A stretch of 64,000 bases of DNA from Cyclospora cayetanensis (taxonomy: Eukaryota > Apicomplexa > Conoidasida > Eucoccidiorida > Eimeriidae): positions 1 to 64,000 of the forward strand of contig NW_020312100.1 of assembly GCF_002999335.1 (NCBI RefSeq). Direction: 5' to 3'. The translations under genes were made by a program, and so were the position numbers. The notes below the pieces were generated by a model. It was not told the origin of the DNA. It was given only the letters and a program-made list of their open reading frames with translations, and made no database searches. Shown piece by piece: positions 27,094 through 39,400 of the stretch; within the stretch, counting starts at the first letter, position 1, and every line of letters begins with the position of its first letter.

Positions 27094-27316
27094 TGTAGCC
27101 TCCGTCCTGACGCGATTGTGAGGGTGGTAACAATATACACAGAGGACTGACATAGAGAGTCGCTCTGCAGGACCCCGAGGTGTCAGTACTCTAATGTCGA
27201 TCCTTTTAAGAGGATAGTTGCTACTTTGCTAGACGAGGCGGAGTGTTCAGTCGTTTGAGTGGTCTCTATACACTTGCAGCATAGTGCTGCATCCAGCGCA
27301 TGGGGAGATGTGCGCT
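27094..27316 (+). repeat. Left LTR, diverged
   Basis: It aligns by eye with 32653-32883. Shared anchors are ACATGTAGCC at the left edge, a middle block (AGGACCCCGAGGTGTCAGT versus CGGACTCCAAGGATTCAGT), GGAGTGT followed by AGTCGTTT, and ATGTGCGC near the right edge. The right boundary is the point where I lose the alignment. Confidence 0.6.
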
Positions 27317-27679
27317 AAAATTGAAATTCTTTTCCCCGGAAGATTTGCTTAATCGAAAAGAGAAAGTGTGCCCGAATATTTGATACCTAAGAACCTAGGG
27401 CAAGGCAGGTAAACAATATACGTTATGCATGCACCTGCGAAACAGGCCTGTGATAATTTTAGGAGACAATCTCGAGATGTTAAATACAAGGCAGCAAAGT
27501 AGGAAGCGAACAGTCGAGAGCATTAAGAAGATAAAGAGGATGCATTCAATATTAACTATCTCCCAGAAAAGCCTGGCGATATAGATGCCTTGACTGGAAA
27601 ATTGGTGAAATTGGATCCGACGACGAATCTCCTGAGAGTTACAATCCAATCACAGCTATACGTGGCTAGCTTACAAAGG

Positions 27680-28550
27680 CAATGATCAAGATGCGCGCGA
27701 CGCCGACGAAGCCATTTCCGAATCAGTCAACTGCAAACGAAGACGAAAGCAATATGCAGAACCTTCTTGCCACGATAGAGACAGAGTTTCTAGATGGCGA
27801 AAAAAGGGGCACTTAACGGGGAGGTAGAATGCTAAAGTCTCTAACTGGTCCTGCATTGCACTATTGGCTATACCGGAGGCGAGAGGTAGTGTTGGTTCCT
27901 GAACGACAAAAACTGGACAGGAGATAGTACATGAAACCGTTTGCAGTTGTAGCATGTAGTGTCCCAGGAAAAGGTTTTAGGATGGAAAAACTGTTGGGGC
28001 ACTACTATTTAGCCTGTCAAATCCCGAACGCTTACTAAGAATAGTTTCAGAGCAATTCACTGATTAGGAGACGCGCCAACTGCAAAGCCAATTTTCGAGG
28101 ACTCATGCTGCCTAGCAGACGCAGGTTAGTGGAGAAAATGTCAGGATGTAGACGATTCGCGACGGCAGATTAACAGGGGAACCGGAAAGTGAGAGTGAGG
28201 ATCAGCCACACTACATGAATACCCGTAGCAAAAGAAAAGGACGGGCTTCGACTGAGGAGGATCAACGAAAACACTTTGGGGAGTTGGGATAATATGAGTG
28301 CAGCGGCAGAGGGCACTTTATCAGGCACATTTTGGTGCCTAGCCATGATCAGCGAAGGTCAAAAGAGCTGCACCACAAATTTGGAGCCAGGGGCCACTGT
28401 GCCGCTTTCTACGCAGCATGAAGAGCTCGTGAGTCGTCACAGGGAGCGCCAACCACTAGGGAGCCAACTAGGGGCAACAAACAGCATAAAAATCCAAACG
28501 TTCAAGTGTAGACGCTGTGTAACACGGATACACAAGGCGCACTAATGCCA
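27680..28550 (+). pseudogene. Retroelement gag remnant with CCHC zinc knuckle
   Basis: One plus frame reads as a gag-like capsid piece (LKSLTGPALHYWLYRRRE near 27.83 kb, typical of the Ty3/gypsy capsid) with several stops. It ends in a zinc knuckle with Cys codons at 28507 and 28516, His at 28531 and Cys at 28546. The spacing is the classical C-X2-C-X4-H-X4-C, but a TAA stop lies inside the last gap. It belongs to the element at 27.1-32.9 kb and cannot give a functional protein. Confidence 0.6.
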
Positions 28551-29599
28551 AAGATGGACTGTATGGTACTGTCGACACGGGAAAAAGGCATCTTTGTCTC
28601 CACAGATTGGAGACAACGTCTCTACCTACAGAAGTTAGATCGAGGGCGAATCGCATAGTGTAATGCAGGAACGCGAATGCGATCTCTGAAGACATTGGTA
28701 TTTTAGAGTGGGGCAAACCAGAGGCCAGCGATGGGCCGTTTGACCCGGGGACAAAAGCCGGTAAAGGCATGGATGCTCGCACGTCCGAGGTCCAGACACA
28801 CAAGCCTACGCACATGGATCACGATCTTACTTGAAGATTGTAGAGAGCGAACACCGGAAAACTACCATTAGCGCTTCGGGTTTTTGTACTACCGAGCGAA
28901 CACCAATGTGATGTGTGGACACGCTGAGACAGACATGTGGACCGCATTAGGACACGCATCCAGAAGTTTCGTTAGTTTCGACATGGCTCATCACCTGGGC
29001 CTTACGGTCAGGCCCTTGCGTGAATAGCTTGGCTTTACCTTCATCGAGGAGGAGAGCAATTAAAGCAGTCGCACTGTTCCCGATGATTTATGTGGTACGA
29101 ACAAAGCTTTTATTGCAAACCAATGGCGAGCTTTATACCGTGTGACCTTAGCGTAAGGTAAGACTGCCATACCAGATATTACTTTGCATGGGATTACAGT
29201 CGAATAGATAGTATGCAGGCGTGATTGGCTACTGGTGCGACTTGCCAGTTTTGCGAGGAAGAGGAATACCTCAGGCGAGTGACCTCGCTCTCAGGACTCG
29301 TTCACAGGCCCCAACGGAGAACAAACAACTTGATTCGCTACTGCTTCCGTCTCCCCAGTACCGCAAGCCATTACGTAAACCATAAGCCCTGGCTACTATC
29401 AGAACCTTACTTCAGCAGACGCAGACCGACACTGCAAAGTTCCAATCGGCACTGCTGGGGCTGAGCGCTAGCCTCAATTCGCTTCTTCCTTCTAATGACA
29501 CTGTTACTTACAGCTATGAGGAGCCACAGTTTCCTTTGCTGTGTGCCCTCGCAGAGCACTTGCGTTCTCGTAATTCAACATACTTCATCCACAAAGCAT

Positions 29600-30240
29600 G
29601 ACTCAGTGTCCCCGCTGCAGTGGACGCCAAGGAGAAACCTCTGTTGCTTGCAGCCTTATAAGATACCCAGTTTTATTCTTAGGTCTATCACAAGTCAGCT
29701 CGAAACTGCCTTCGCAGGCGCAGACTGTCCTTGAAGAGCACAGACTTTTGCTTCCCCATAGCCTCGGAGAGAGAAAGCTGTTCAAACTTCCTCATGATGA
29801 CCATGTTTTACTCATACTGGTAAACTACCAAAGAAGGCTTCTACATAGGCTATGCCACGCGATCATCTTACTTCCCATCTACAGGAGATGACCAAGTTGA
29901 TGTCTAATGCTTGGGTCGCTCCGACTTCTTCGCATGGCTGTGTCGCCACAACCAAGGTTGATAAGCACGATGCTGGAACGGAGAAGCACAAAGCAACTGC
30001 CGGTCCACTGCCAAGAATGTAACTCCCCCTGTGATAGCCGCGGGATTCACAGTACCATACGATACCGACAATTAGTTGAATCACTAGGCAGAACCTTGTA
30101 CTTTTGCTCACTTGACTTGAAATCAGGGTCTCACAAAATCAGGATGACAACAGGAGACCGACGGACGATTGTTGCCCGCTTGATAATGGTGAAGGAAGCA
30201 CGAGGAGTTGGCTCGATCTTCTGGCGAGATTTCCTAGATC
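29600..30240 (+). pseudogene. Reverse transcriptase remnant
   Basis: The frame running at 29907-30449 contains YFCSLDLKSGSHKIRM (30099-30146), which is the Ty3/gypsy RT block with the first catalytic Asp kept. Upstream, after a frame change near 29.89 kb, lies a poorly preserved RT N-terminus. The YxDD block is not recognisable downstream, so the enzyme is dead. Confidence 0.7.
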
Positions 30241-30914
30241 TCACGATCAACTACATGGAGTGCACGCGGCATCAGCTTACGAATAGTCCCCCTCACCATC
30301 CGCAGCACACCACTGTTCATGACCTTCCCCACACACCGATTGCTAGCTGCATTGCATCACAAGAATTGGTAATCGACATTGGTGCAGCAGCGGAAACACT
30401 CGCACAGCGGGATAGCAGTCTGCGAAATATATACCAGTATAATAACTGAAAGGAAAAGATTGGGTACAACCAAAGTAGAAAGCGTTCGGAGTCGGAGCCA
30501 GCGTTATTATCAGCGCAACTATCAGGCGGACGTGACTAGAGATTCGCATCCCAACCACAGTGTGAGCCACTGCCCCAATTGAAAGCACCACGGCACAAGC
30601 CTGCTACCCATCAAAACCAGAACTCTTAGAGTCGGTGGTGGGTACTTCCCCAACTGGCGAAACGCAGGCCTTGAAACACGAAAATGTATAGTCTTTCCCT
30701 CCTGGGATGCTTTGATAGGAGCTCAGGCCTTGGGAGCTAATTACTCCAAGTGCCCGGTCTTGCAAGGACCTCACGAAGTGGTCAAGCAGCAGGAAGGCGA
30801 AGATATTCACTTGGTTAATCGATGGGAGCACGGAAGCATATTCTATCAGCGTTCACTATCTACAAATTTCAATAAATGGCTGATGGAGCATTTCTGTCCC
30901 TCAGTCATGAGCTA

Positions 30915-31555
30915 CACCGGCACCATGAGCGCGTCACCGCCGGCCACCGCAAACAAAAGGGAACGAATCAGGTCTTACGTAGACCATTTTACTGGCTAAA
31001 TATAAATGCGTGATTCAACGTCTCTTTTGAAGCTGTTTTAGCAGTGCTGAGTGTACAGGACACTGAACTAGAAGTTGGCCGGCTCACTGTAGTCACTGCT
31101 TACGCCTTCCAGGCATTGCAGTAGTGTCAGGTTAATTACTAATTTCTCTTCGACTAGGCATGGATTCAATTATTGTGTTGGCAAACTTAATCAGTAAGAC
31201 GGCACACTTCTTCCCGAATACTAGCTTGGACAGCAGCCAATGTGGTTGAACTTTTCAGCGGTCGCCTGGTCGACGCCATGGGTTCCCACGAGTCCATTTC
31301 TGATGGACACCTACGACTTGCGTATGAAAGTTGTTAGCAACTATGCCAGCGTTTAAGCATCAAGTGCGCAGAATCATCAGCAATCCACCCTCGACATCAC
31401 GAAACAATACTTTAACAAAAGCTACGGACTTCTGTTTAGGAATATATGAAAGCGAGTGGAATAGTTTGCTTCCCACACCCGAGCTTGTCCATTCGTCTGT
31501 CGTGCGTAGTCCCTCCGAGGTGATGATTGGTCAGACCTTAATTACTCCATGAGAC
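30915..31555 (+). pseudogene. Integrase remnant
   Basis: The zinc-binding start is seen at 30920-30996 (HHERVTAGH, then FYW). The core region starts at 31160 with MDSIIVLANLISKTAHFFP, in place of the usual 'D..LVVVDRLSKMAHF'. A piece around SISDG near 31.29 kb matches the 'SIVSDRD' block. EWNSLLPTPELVHSSV near 31.46 kb matches the 'W..LLP.AEFAYN' block. Stops and frame changes separate these pieces. Confidence 0.7.
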
Positions 31556-32064
31556 ATCGATGTAGTCAGCGGGTGTCGCGGTAGCTGTTTGATCACAGCT
31601 TGCATTGCTGCTTCTGGTGTCTCTTTAGCCCAGCCATATCGTTGATGGTGCCTTGGAATTCACCCGTCTGGTCTAAATTCATTTCCTGTGACAAACTTGT
31701 TAAGGAAAGTGTAACTGGGCACAATGTCATATACTCAGGGCTGAGTAGCAGCAAAAGTACTGCGCTGACTCCAAACGATGGGAAGTTGAATTTTCACTCG
31801 ACGACAAACTGTAAAAGCGCAACCGCGACCTCCCGCGTGTTTCCACCACCGACTTTGAGCCGTGTTACCGCGGCCCATTCGTGGCATCGAGGCAACACAG
31901 CAGGGTGGCTCACCGCGGTGCCTGTTCTCCTGCATACACTTGCCACTATGTTTTTAATGGATTCCTACCTACCAAACCGATGGTGCGACCCTAGTATGAC
32001 TTCTCGAGAACCAAAGATCGATAAGCTTTACGTCTCGGCCGCCATAAGACAAGCAGCCGACACC

Positions 32065-32190
32065 TACAAAGTAGACTCGATAATGCAGGAGATGAACATG
32101 GGCAAATCTATTTAGTATCTAGTCAAGTGGCGCAGCTCGCCAGAGGACCCGGCCAACTAGGAACCCGCCGCAAACCTTACCGATTGCCGG
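32065..32190 (+). pseudogene. Chromodomain remnant at the end of integrase
   Basis: The frame reads YKVDSIMQEMNMGKSI, a TAG stop, YLVKWRSSPEDPAN, a second TAG stop, then EPAANL. This is the chromodomain pattern 'YLVKWKGY...TWEP..NL'; the second TAG sits where the conserved Trp codon TGG is expected. In chromoviruses this domain targets insertion to histone-marked chromatin. It defines the element as chromovirus-like and confirms that it is inactive. Confidence 0.75.
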
Positions 32191-32652
32191 GGGTTCCTTT
32201 ACGCCTGGCAGTAAAATCGGTACGAATGGCGCCATCAGCCAGCTACACATGTGATTTTTCCCACCTGAACGACTACTGGAGTGGTCAGAATGCGGTGTAC
32301 TGGCAGCAGCGCTTAGGAAAGCTACAAGGCAGCAAAGGCCAGTAGGCTCTTTAGGCCCTAGTTTTCTTTGAACGCTAGCGAGAAAGGCGGGTGTTAAGAC
32401 CTCCCAGCAATCACCGCAGGTAGCACGAAGGAACAATTTTCTGGAGCGTACTCACAGTTGAGCCCGCTGACAGAGCATTAGACAGCCTTATCAAGAGGAT
32501 GTGGTGTGCCCCTGAAGAGATGGAAGGTGAAGCGCACGGCAGCGGAGTAGTATACGCTTTCGGCGAACGTTTAAGTCCAAATACATAAGACACATGTTTC
32601 GACCAGAAAAGGCCCCACAAACGGAAAATAATCCATACATGGATGCCCGACA

Positions 32653-32883
32653 TGTAGCCCTGTGACGATGGAGCTGTGGGGATTAGGCTGGGTGGGTGGG
32701 GATAAGACTCGTGAAAGACAATAAAAGAACCAGTGAATCGGACTCCAAGGATTCAGTGCTTATTCTGATCGTCGAGAGATGATGGGTGCTCTTTTGTTGA
32801 AAGAAGTGGAGTGTAAAGTCGTTTAGCGAACGCTACACAGTTGCAGCTTGACACAGCGTATTGAGCATTGGACAATGTGCGCC
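32653..32883 (+). repeat. Right LTR, diverged
   Basis: Direct repeat of 27094-27316, starting TGTAGCC and losing alignment after GTGCGCCA. Divergence between the two LTRs is large by eye, suggesting an old insertion. The next bases (TCTGGTGTCAATA) faintly resemble a primer-binding site but are outside the element. Confidence 0.6.
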
Positions 32884-35800
32884 ACATCTGGTGTCAATAA
32901 TATAGACCTTCGCTGCCGCTTTGTAGGATCTGACAGCTCTGCTGGCCTAAGACGCTACTGGGTGCGTAGACAATCATGTGTTCCCTCTACAGCAAATATA
33001 CTTTCAAGCCGAAATACCAGATACGGGTTTTTCTTGGGGCGTTTCTTTTAATCATGCGCATCTTCGTGCAACAAACTCCTCATATAGTGCCAAATGTAGT
33101 TTTGGTTCGTACAATGATTATGTAAACGACCTTCACTGGAAGGCTATGTTTACACTACCACGGGTGGTTACTAGGAGGCAATGCAGAAGGAAGCCGCACC
33201 AGACTCACCTGCAGCCTCAACAGACGCTCCATATCTACGTCATGCAACGTCACAAATATTCTGTCTCTTTCTATAGACCGGAGTCTTGAAAGAAGGATAC
33301 TATGGTTTTTGCGTTGCTCTTTCCGATAAATTAATTTTAGCGCTTCCCCAAGTCTCCTTTACACTCTGAAGTGACAAGGATTTCCGAAGCCTGCGGCGTA
33401 CGCTTTGAGGCCTAGAAGAGCTTTTAGTAGCAGAACTATTTGTTATTGGTGCTGCAAGTGATTATTATGCGTGGAAGAGCCATACCAATAAGCATCAAAG
33501 GATGATAATAGGTATGAGAGTGAAGGGCGTCTTTGTTGGATATTTGGCTTGATAAATAGAAAGAACAGTTTGACTGTCATTTGGAATAGACTATACGTAG
33601 AATCCTAGAATGGCTGCAGCGTAGGGGTATTGATTCTGGGGTCTCTATACATGCTTACCTTGCTCTTCCATCTCGCTGAGAAACCTTCAAAAAAAAACTT
33701 TTGTAGCGAGCACGATGCCAGGACCTAGCCTTACGTCGAATCTCTGGTAAGCTGCGGTGCCTAGCTATTGTGTCTCTTGGCAGTACAGTCTATTCTCCTA
33801 TGGCCACTCAGTGATCGATAAGCCCTCTACCCTGTCCATAATTTCACAACTGCTTTCCTTTTGTTCTATTTTTTCTTCCGGTACAGGATTACCACTTCGC
33901 CATTCTCAATAGCGCTGTCCAGCTTTTTGCTCCTCTGAAGAGTCTTAAAAGGTGGAACGTCTCCTAACTTTTACACGTAGCTGATAGCGATAACAAAATA
34001 TGGAGTACGCACGCGTGTGCTTCGATATAAAAGAAAGACGGCAAAGGGGGCTAAGCTACACTCAGGCTCTTTCTGTGGTATCAGATATATCGAGTACAGC
34101 AAAAATAAATAGACTAACTGGTTAGGCTGTTCTTTTAAGTAATTTGGTTGCATGGTGCAATAACTCAATGAAGCAAGAATCAATGTTGGGTGCCTTTTGG
34201 TGAACTTTCTACATGTCTCCGTAGAAAGATAGCTAACTGCACACTCACAAACTCCAAACAAGGTTGTTTTGCATCTTTGCATGGGAGGTTATATATTTAC
34301 CTGTCCACACAGCTCAAAGTTCCGGACATGTAGGGCGAGGGAGAGCTGAAATGAGCAGCGCTGCACCCTCGGTACGCCAGGTCTAAATTGCGTAGGGCGC
34401 GCACCTTCATATCGAACCTTGTACAGGTCTCTCAAAACTCTCCTACAAGCACGATAAACGAACATGCAAGCCGAGTACTCAATTATTTCCCCTTTCTTGA
34501 ACTTAATAGCATAGCACAAGGTGCCGCCGCTTAGCTTATACCCCTACGAAGTGGCCCAAAATTTCAAAACATATGCCCTCATGTTTTCCACCTATCCTCT
34601 GAGACCCGCTGCGTGCGCCAGAGCGGAGCCACCACCTTGCTGCTCTTCGGGCACACAGAAATGCGAAAACAATGCGAATGGGGAAGCCAGAAGAAGCATC
34701 AGCCTGTGAAAAGGAATGAAGAACAGAAAGACGCGAACACTAGCCGACAATTATGAGGGACCCAACGAAAAAGATCGCAGCAGCGCGATGATTCACTGTC
34801 CCCAGAGGGCTTAAATGCGTGAGGTTCCAGCTGCGAGACAGCAAAACACCAGTGAAGTGTGTAAGGCGGGTCAAAGTGTACGCTGGGTCAGCAGTAAGTC
34901 CCCGCCTCACAGTGCAGTGCCTGCAAGCCAAGGCAGCTGAAGCATCGAAAACTTTTGCCTTTAAAGTCCCAAAGGTGGTGTACGGACAAATGTAGGTACA
35001 AGCATGATACCCTAGATATATACGAATATATCGGAGTGTTGCGACCACCTGAACAACAATTAGGATGAACTTTCTACGCAATGCATATTTACAAAGGTAG
35101 GAAATCCAGGCACAAGGTGTACTGAAGAATGATAACTACCAGGAAATCATAGAAAAACCGTTCACGGCATTGCTGCGAATTAACGAGAGTAGCAGATTCT
35201 ACAGCGCACAGTAGAACCGGTAGCGTCGTTCCCGTCAAGCAATGAGTCTGGCCTTCTTCTCCTGTGTAGCAAAAAGAACTACTGCCTAGCGGGCCCTCGG
35301 CGATCGAATAGTTTAAGCCAAACGCTTCTAGTGTTTCCTGTGTTTTCCAACTTTTGGAGTTGTTGTTGGAATGACAGATAGCAATGTTTTGTCTGAGTTC
35401 CCCAACAGTTTGGAGGGCTTTGAAACTACCCAAAGAGGCCGATGTTGATAGTTCCGTGGCACCTGCAACTTTTAGGACGATTGATACAATGGTGAAGAGC
35501 AATGTTTTCGTGGCTGCAAAAGTCTTATTGTTATGCCCCTCAGTTACATCTTTCAAAGCCCACTGATCCACCAAAACTAAGCCTTCACGGTCAAAACTCA
35601 CAGCTTATTGCTTCCTGTCGCAATCACCTGCTTGACACTCTTAAGCTTTCCGCATATATTCACGCTAAGTAACGCGCTATTATCTGAGTTGCTCACAACG
35701 ACAGATTTCTGCAGGCCTTGGCCCACTAGACCCAGGCTCGGCCCGAAAAGGGACTTCTTTGGGTAGACCAGGGATGCAGGGGAATAGCGGGTAGCAGAGT

Positions 35801-36497
35801 GCATGGTTTCTTGATCCACACAATAGAGGGAAGCAACCGAGGCCAAACCGTAGAATTTATGTAAGCGCAGAGTCGCAAATGCTTTTGGTGTCACCTCAGG
35901 AAACTATATCTACAAAATCCGTTGATTGTTCCTGTTTTGAAGGATGTCTTGGAAAGCCAGGAAGATCTGGACACTTTGAATTCTTTTTAGGATACAAAAA
36001 ACATCCCTTCAGACACTTTTGTAACACTTACCAGCTCTACGCGGCGCCGTGTATACCCAGTACTTTCTGGATAAGCCGCAGAAAATAGGGTTTTTCCTCT
36101 CGCAAATATGAAGGATTCTCAAAGAACACTATCCCAGCACCTGGAAAAAAATCAAGCGCAAGTGCCACTATAGGCGTAGTCTTTTTTCTCCCATTACCCT
36201 CTCAACAAAAGGGATTATTTCATTTTTTCGTCGGCAGCTCTCCAGCGTACTGAGTGCTAACTGCTTACTAAAGCAGCGTCCAGACTAAAGAGAGATTTGA
36301 AGAACTTATCGCTAATCAAGAACCTACGAAAAAAATGGAAGCAAACCATATTTCGACACTTGGCACATGGCGGAGGGCAATGAATCGCGTTGGTGGCGAT
36401 CTAGAAAATCTCCATACAAAACCAGCATTTCTGGTACCCTGTTCTCGTCTCGTCGATATTGCTTTTGTGGTCGCGCCTTCGCCATGCTGCTTGCAGA
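32884..36497. other. Stretch without a supported gene
   Basis: Mostly short frames on both strands with no motif. Two adjacent minus-strand frames at 35.1-35.9 kb are described separately. The first three exons expected for the kinase pseudogene that begins at 36498 are not found here, so this is where its 5' end was lost or replaced. Confidence 0.5.
35602..35904 (-). other. Possible orphan exon, unknown product
   Basis: This minus-strand frame has an acceptor-like GTAGATATAG just upstream and a consensus GTGAGT donor directly at its end. It encodes about 100 residues including SALLSVNICGKLKSVKQV. A further 170-codon frame (35601-35089) follows in another phase with a hydrophobic stretch (TLLFTIVSIVLKVAG) and several Cys. 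No ATG starts the first frame, and I recognise no family. It could be part of a small secreted-protein gene or simply chance. Confidence 0.25.
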
Positions 36498-39400
36498 TGT
36501 CTCAGAGGAGAGGCGCGTGCCTGCTTTCTCCCTCATGGAGAGACATTTCAATTGGTCGCTGCCCTGGGCCAGGTGACTGCCAAGGATGAACAGGATAAAT
36601 TTAATTGGGGAATTCGTGTCCAACTCTTCGATGGGGATATGGATGTACGCGGTTGCTAATACAGCATGTGCACATACTGTTGGGGTTCATGCTGCTGTGT
36701 TTAAGGGTGCGGCGATTCGTCTTGCTGCTCTGAGAATACCCAGTGATATTTGGAACTCGAAAGCCGTTGCTAGAAAGCTAATGCAGCCGCTGCACTCGCG
36801 CGTGCCACGAACAGCCTTAAATTTAGCTTGGCAGATTCTGTGTGCCCCATCCTACATGCATTTGCTCAGCTTGTAGCCACTAGAGATGTGGCCTTGCTGG
36901 ACTTTCAAAGCAAAGGGTGGCTGACAGCAGGAAAAAGCTGCTGAACAATATTCATGGAAATAGGGCCTCTTTCTTGACTGTTTCCTCGGCAATGTTGAAA
37001 CCGCCTGTCTATATGTGCATCTCGGGTTTTGGCCATTTCGACATCAAACCAAGCAAAATCCTCTTCGTGTCACTCAGGCAATCTATTACCCATAAACCCT
37101 AACATTGGCAAGAGTAACAAGTAGTGCTTATACCTTGGGAGCGAGTAGCAGGAGCGTGCAAACGCACGAATGCACGAAGAGGCACCCTCTGACGAGCAGT
37201 AGTTGTACATGGATCTTTTCCAGGTGCATCCTTGCTATATGTGCTGCACGCGCATTTCGGGACGGAACCCCAGGTGGTGGCGCAGCTGGCGGCAGGAGAC
37301 TTTGGCACAGTAGCAATCGTCCGGCAGAAAATGGCAGCGAAGGGAACTGTGGAATTTATGGCTCCAAAGATGGAGAGGTCCAAGCTGCAAATGGAATATC
37401 GATCTCGGCTTGTAGCCCTTCCTCGACACGACGTCTTAGCCCTAGGCCTCTCTCTTGCTCATATTTGGAGTGCTTTTAATCTTGTTCTTGCAGCCTACCC
37501 GTGGGTAGAGCGATGCATCACTCCTTACTTACAACCCGGCGTTTTGTTATCCCCGAAGTCAGTGAGCAGCAGGTCAGGCCCTCAATATACCCTGCGGAGG
37601 TCCAAAGGCAACTAGGACAATGTATGAAGACTGGAAGGCATGTATAAAAGCTGTATAGCTCTAAAATGCTTTTTTCTGGTTAAAATTAAGATTGTACACA
37701 TGACAGTAGTCAACCCTCAGCTCCGCATTACCGAAAAAAACGCTTTCGCATATCTATCCGGTAAGTTGAAAACGCCTATACGGTGTGAACAGTGGTAAGT
37801 GTGCAGTCTAAAAGGTGACTGATGAAAAAAGATATGCATGAAACCTATTCCAACCTTGAGTTGAACTAACGTCTGGGCTACAAAATTGCCCGGACTGGCA
37901 TGGCAAGCGGAGCTACGTGTAGTTGGGAATGCGAAGGCTTCGTCACGACGGCAAGACTGCATGCTGTAGGAGCTGCTGAAGCCTTAGCAATAATATCCTG
38001 GAAGCCGAAATAACATGGAGAGCTTCCACAGAGGTACTAGTCTCATGATGACCAGCAAGAAGTCCTTCGCTTATTAAAAATGCTTTCTACTTCCTGTTTT
38101 CAGTTGCTAATACCCTGGAAACACTACGGGAGGATCCAGAAGAGGGCAAAAGGCTTCTAGAAAAACTGCGTGATAGTGCTATTCTGAATCTGTCTCTTCA
38201 TAGAGGCCAGCGGACGATGGTAGATCTTCAGGGACCAGAGGGGCACAAACAAGCGTTTAGAGTTCTTAAGGCTCTCCAAGACCTTGGTATGCCTACCCCT
38301 CCAGAGACACCAGTACAATTTTACCACTTTAGACTATACAAATCGCAAAAAATGTGAGAGAAAATAGCAGACGTATCTAATTTATGGAGAAGTATGAATC
38401 TGTCTTCCCTTTAAATGCAGCCTCCTGCAGCTCCATACTCGACGCCGCAGAATCATATGTAAGCCCTCTGTCTCTGCAGGCGGTTCGGTACCTTCGTATG
38501 CCCCCACGGCCGACAAAGAGGGAGGGAGCGAAAATAAAACGGAAGACATAAAAGCAGCTGCGATGACTCCACCTATAGCAGAAAGGAGAACTGAAGAAGA
38601 GACCCTACTCCGACCTTATTGATGATGTCTTCCGATTAAGCCTACAAGGCCTTGATGCTATTATTTTGAAGAAGTTATTACTACCCGAAACCATCAGGCA
38701 GACATGATGCACCAAGATACGTAGAATTGGCTATATACAATATTGAAAAGGCCTTTTCAAAATGATAAAGACAATATAAAGGTCTTAGGGCCAACGAGAG
38801 ATCCCCTGAATGCGTACCCGTCTGCCCACCTGCATCATCAGCATTCTCTACCACACATTTGGCAGTTCACGACCCGAAACGTGTCTCGGTGTCCCTAAAG
38901 TTTTCTTACTGACGTTAGCACTACTGATGGAGTTCTTATTTTTGCTTGTTGCAGTGTCAATTGCTAGTATTGCCATGGCGAAAGCACTTAGAAGGCATCT
39001 GCACTAAAAGATACTGAATGTCAACGCGCAGAAAGTAAAGAAAACACCGACGTTGAGCGACCTTTCGCCAATGATGAGGTCTTCAGGAATCCAGCTCGAA
39101 CGCAACAAAGGACAACCGACCGAGTACCTGAAACACAGGTGAACCTCATTCTATCTACTTTTTGCTTTGATTATTTTCCTATCTTGAGTTGGTGCTTCCA
39201 GATTTTATCTTACTGCTTTGGTTTCCGATTTTATCGCATCCTACTTACTGACCTAGTGTTTGTGTGTTCTCAGGGCTATTTGTCTTTCTATTGTGCATCT
39301 GCTTCTGTTCGTTTCCCGTCACTAAACCGCTCGTTCTCTTGATTCTGTAGGTTTTATTTCACCTGCTACTCAATCCAGCCTTTGTGGCTCCATAATTTTC

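Larger units (their letters stand above)
27094..32883 (+). mobile_element. Decayed chromovirus-type Ty3/gypsy LTR retrotransposon
   Basis: Two diverged direct repeats beginning TGTAGCC (27094 and 32653) flank gag, reverse-transcriptase, integrase and chromodomain remnants in the normal Ty3/gypsy order, all on the plus strand. Every domain is broken by stops or frame changes, and the interval between RT and integrase is too short for complete RNase H, implying an internal deletion. A chromodomain after integrase is the diagnostic feature of the chromovirus branch. I could not find matching target-site duplications or a clear primer-binding site, so the ends are approximate. Confidence 0.75.
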
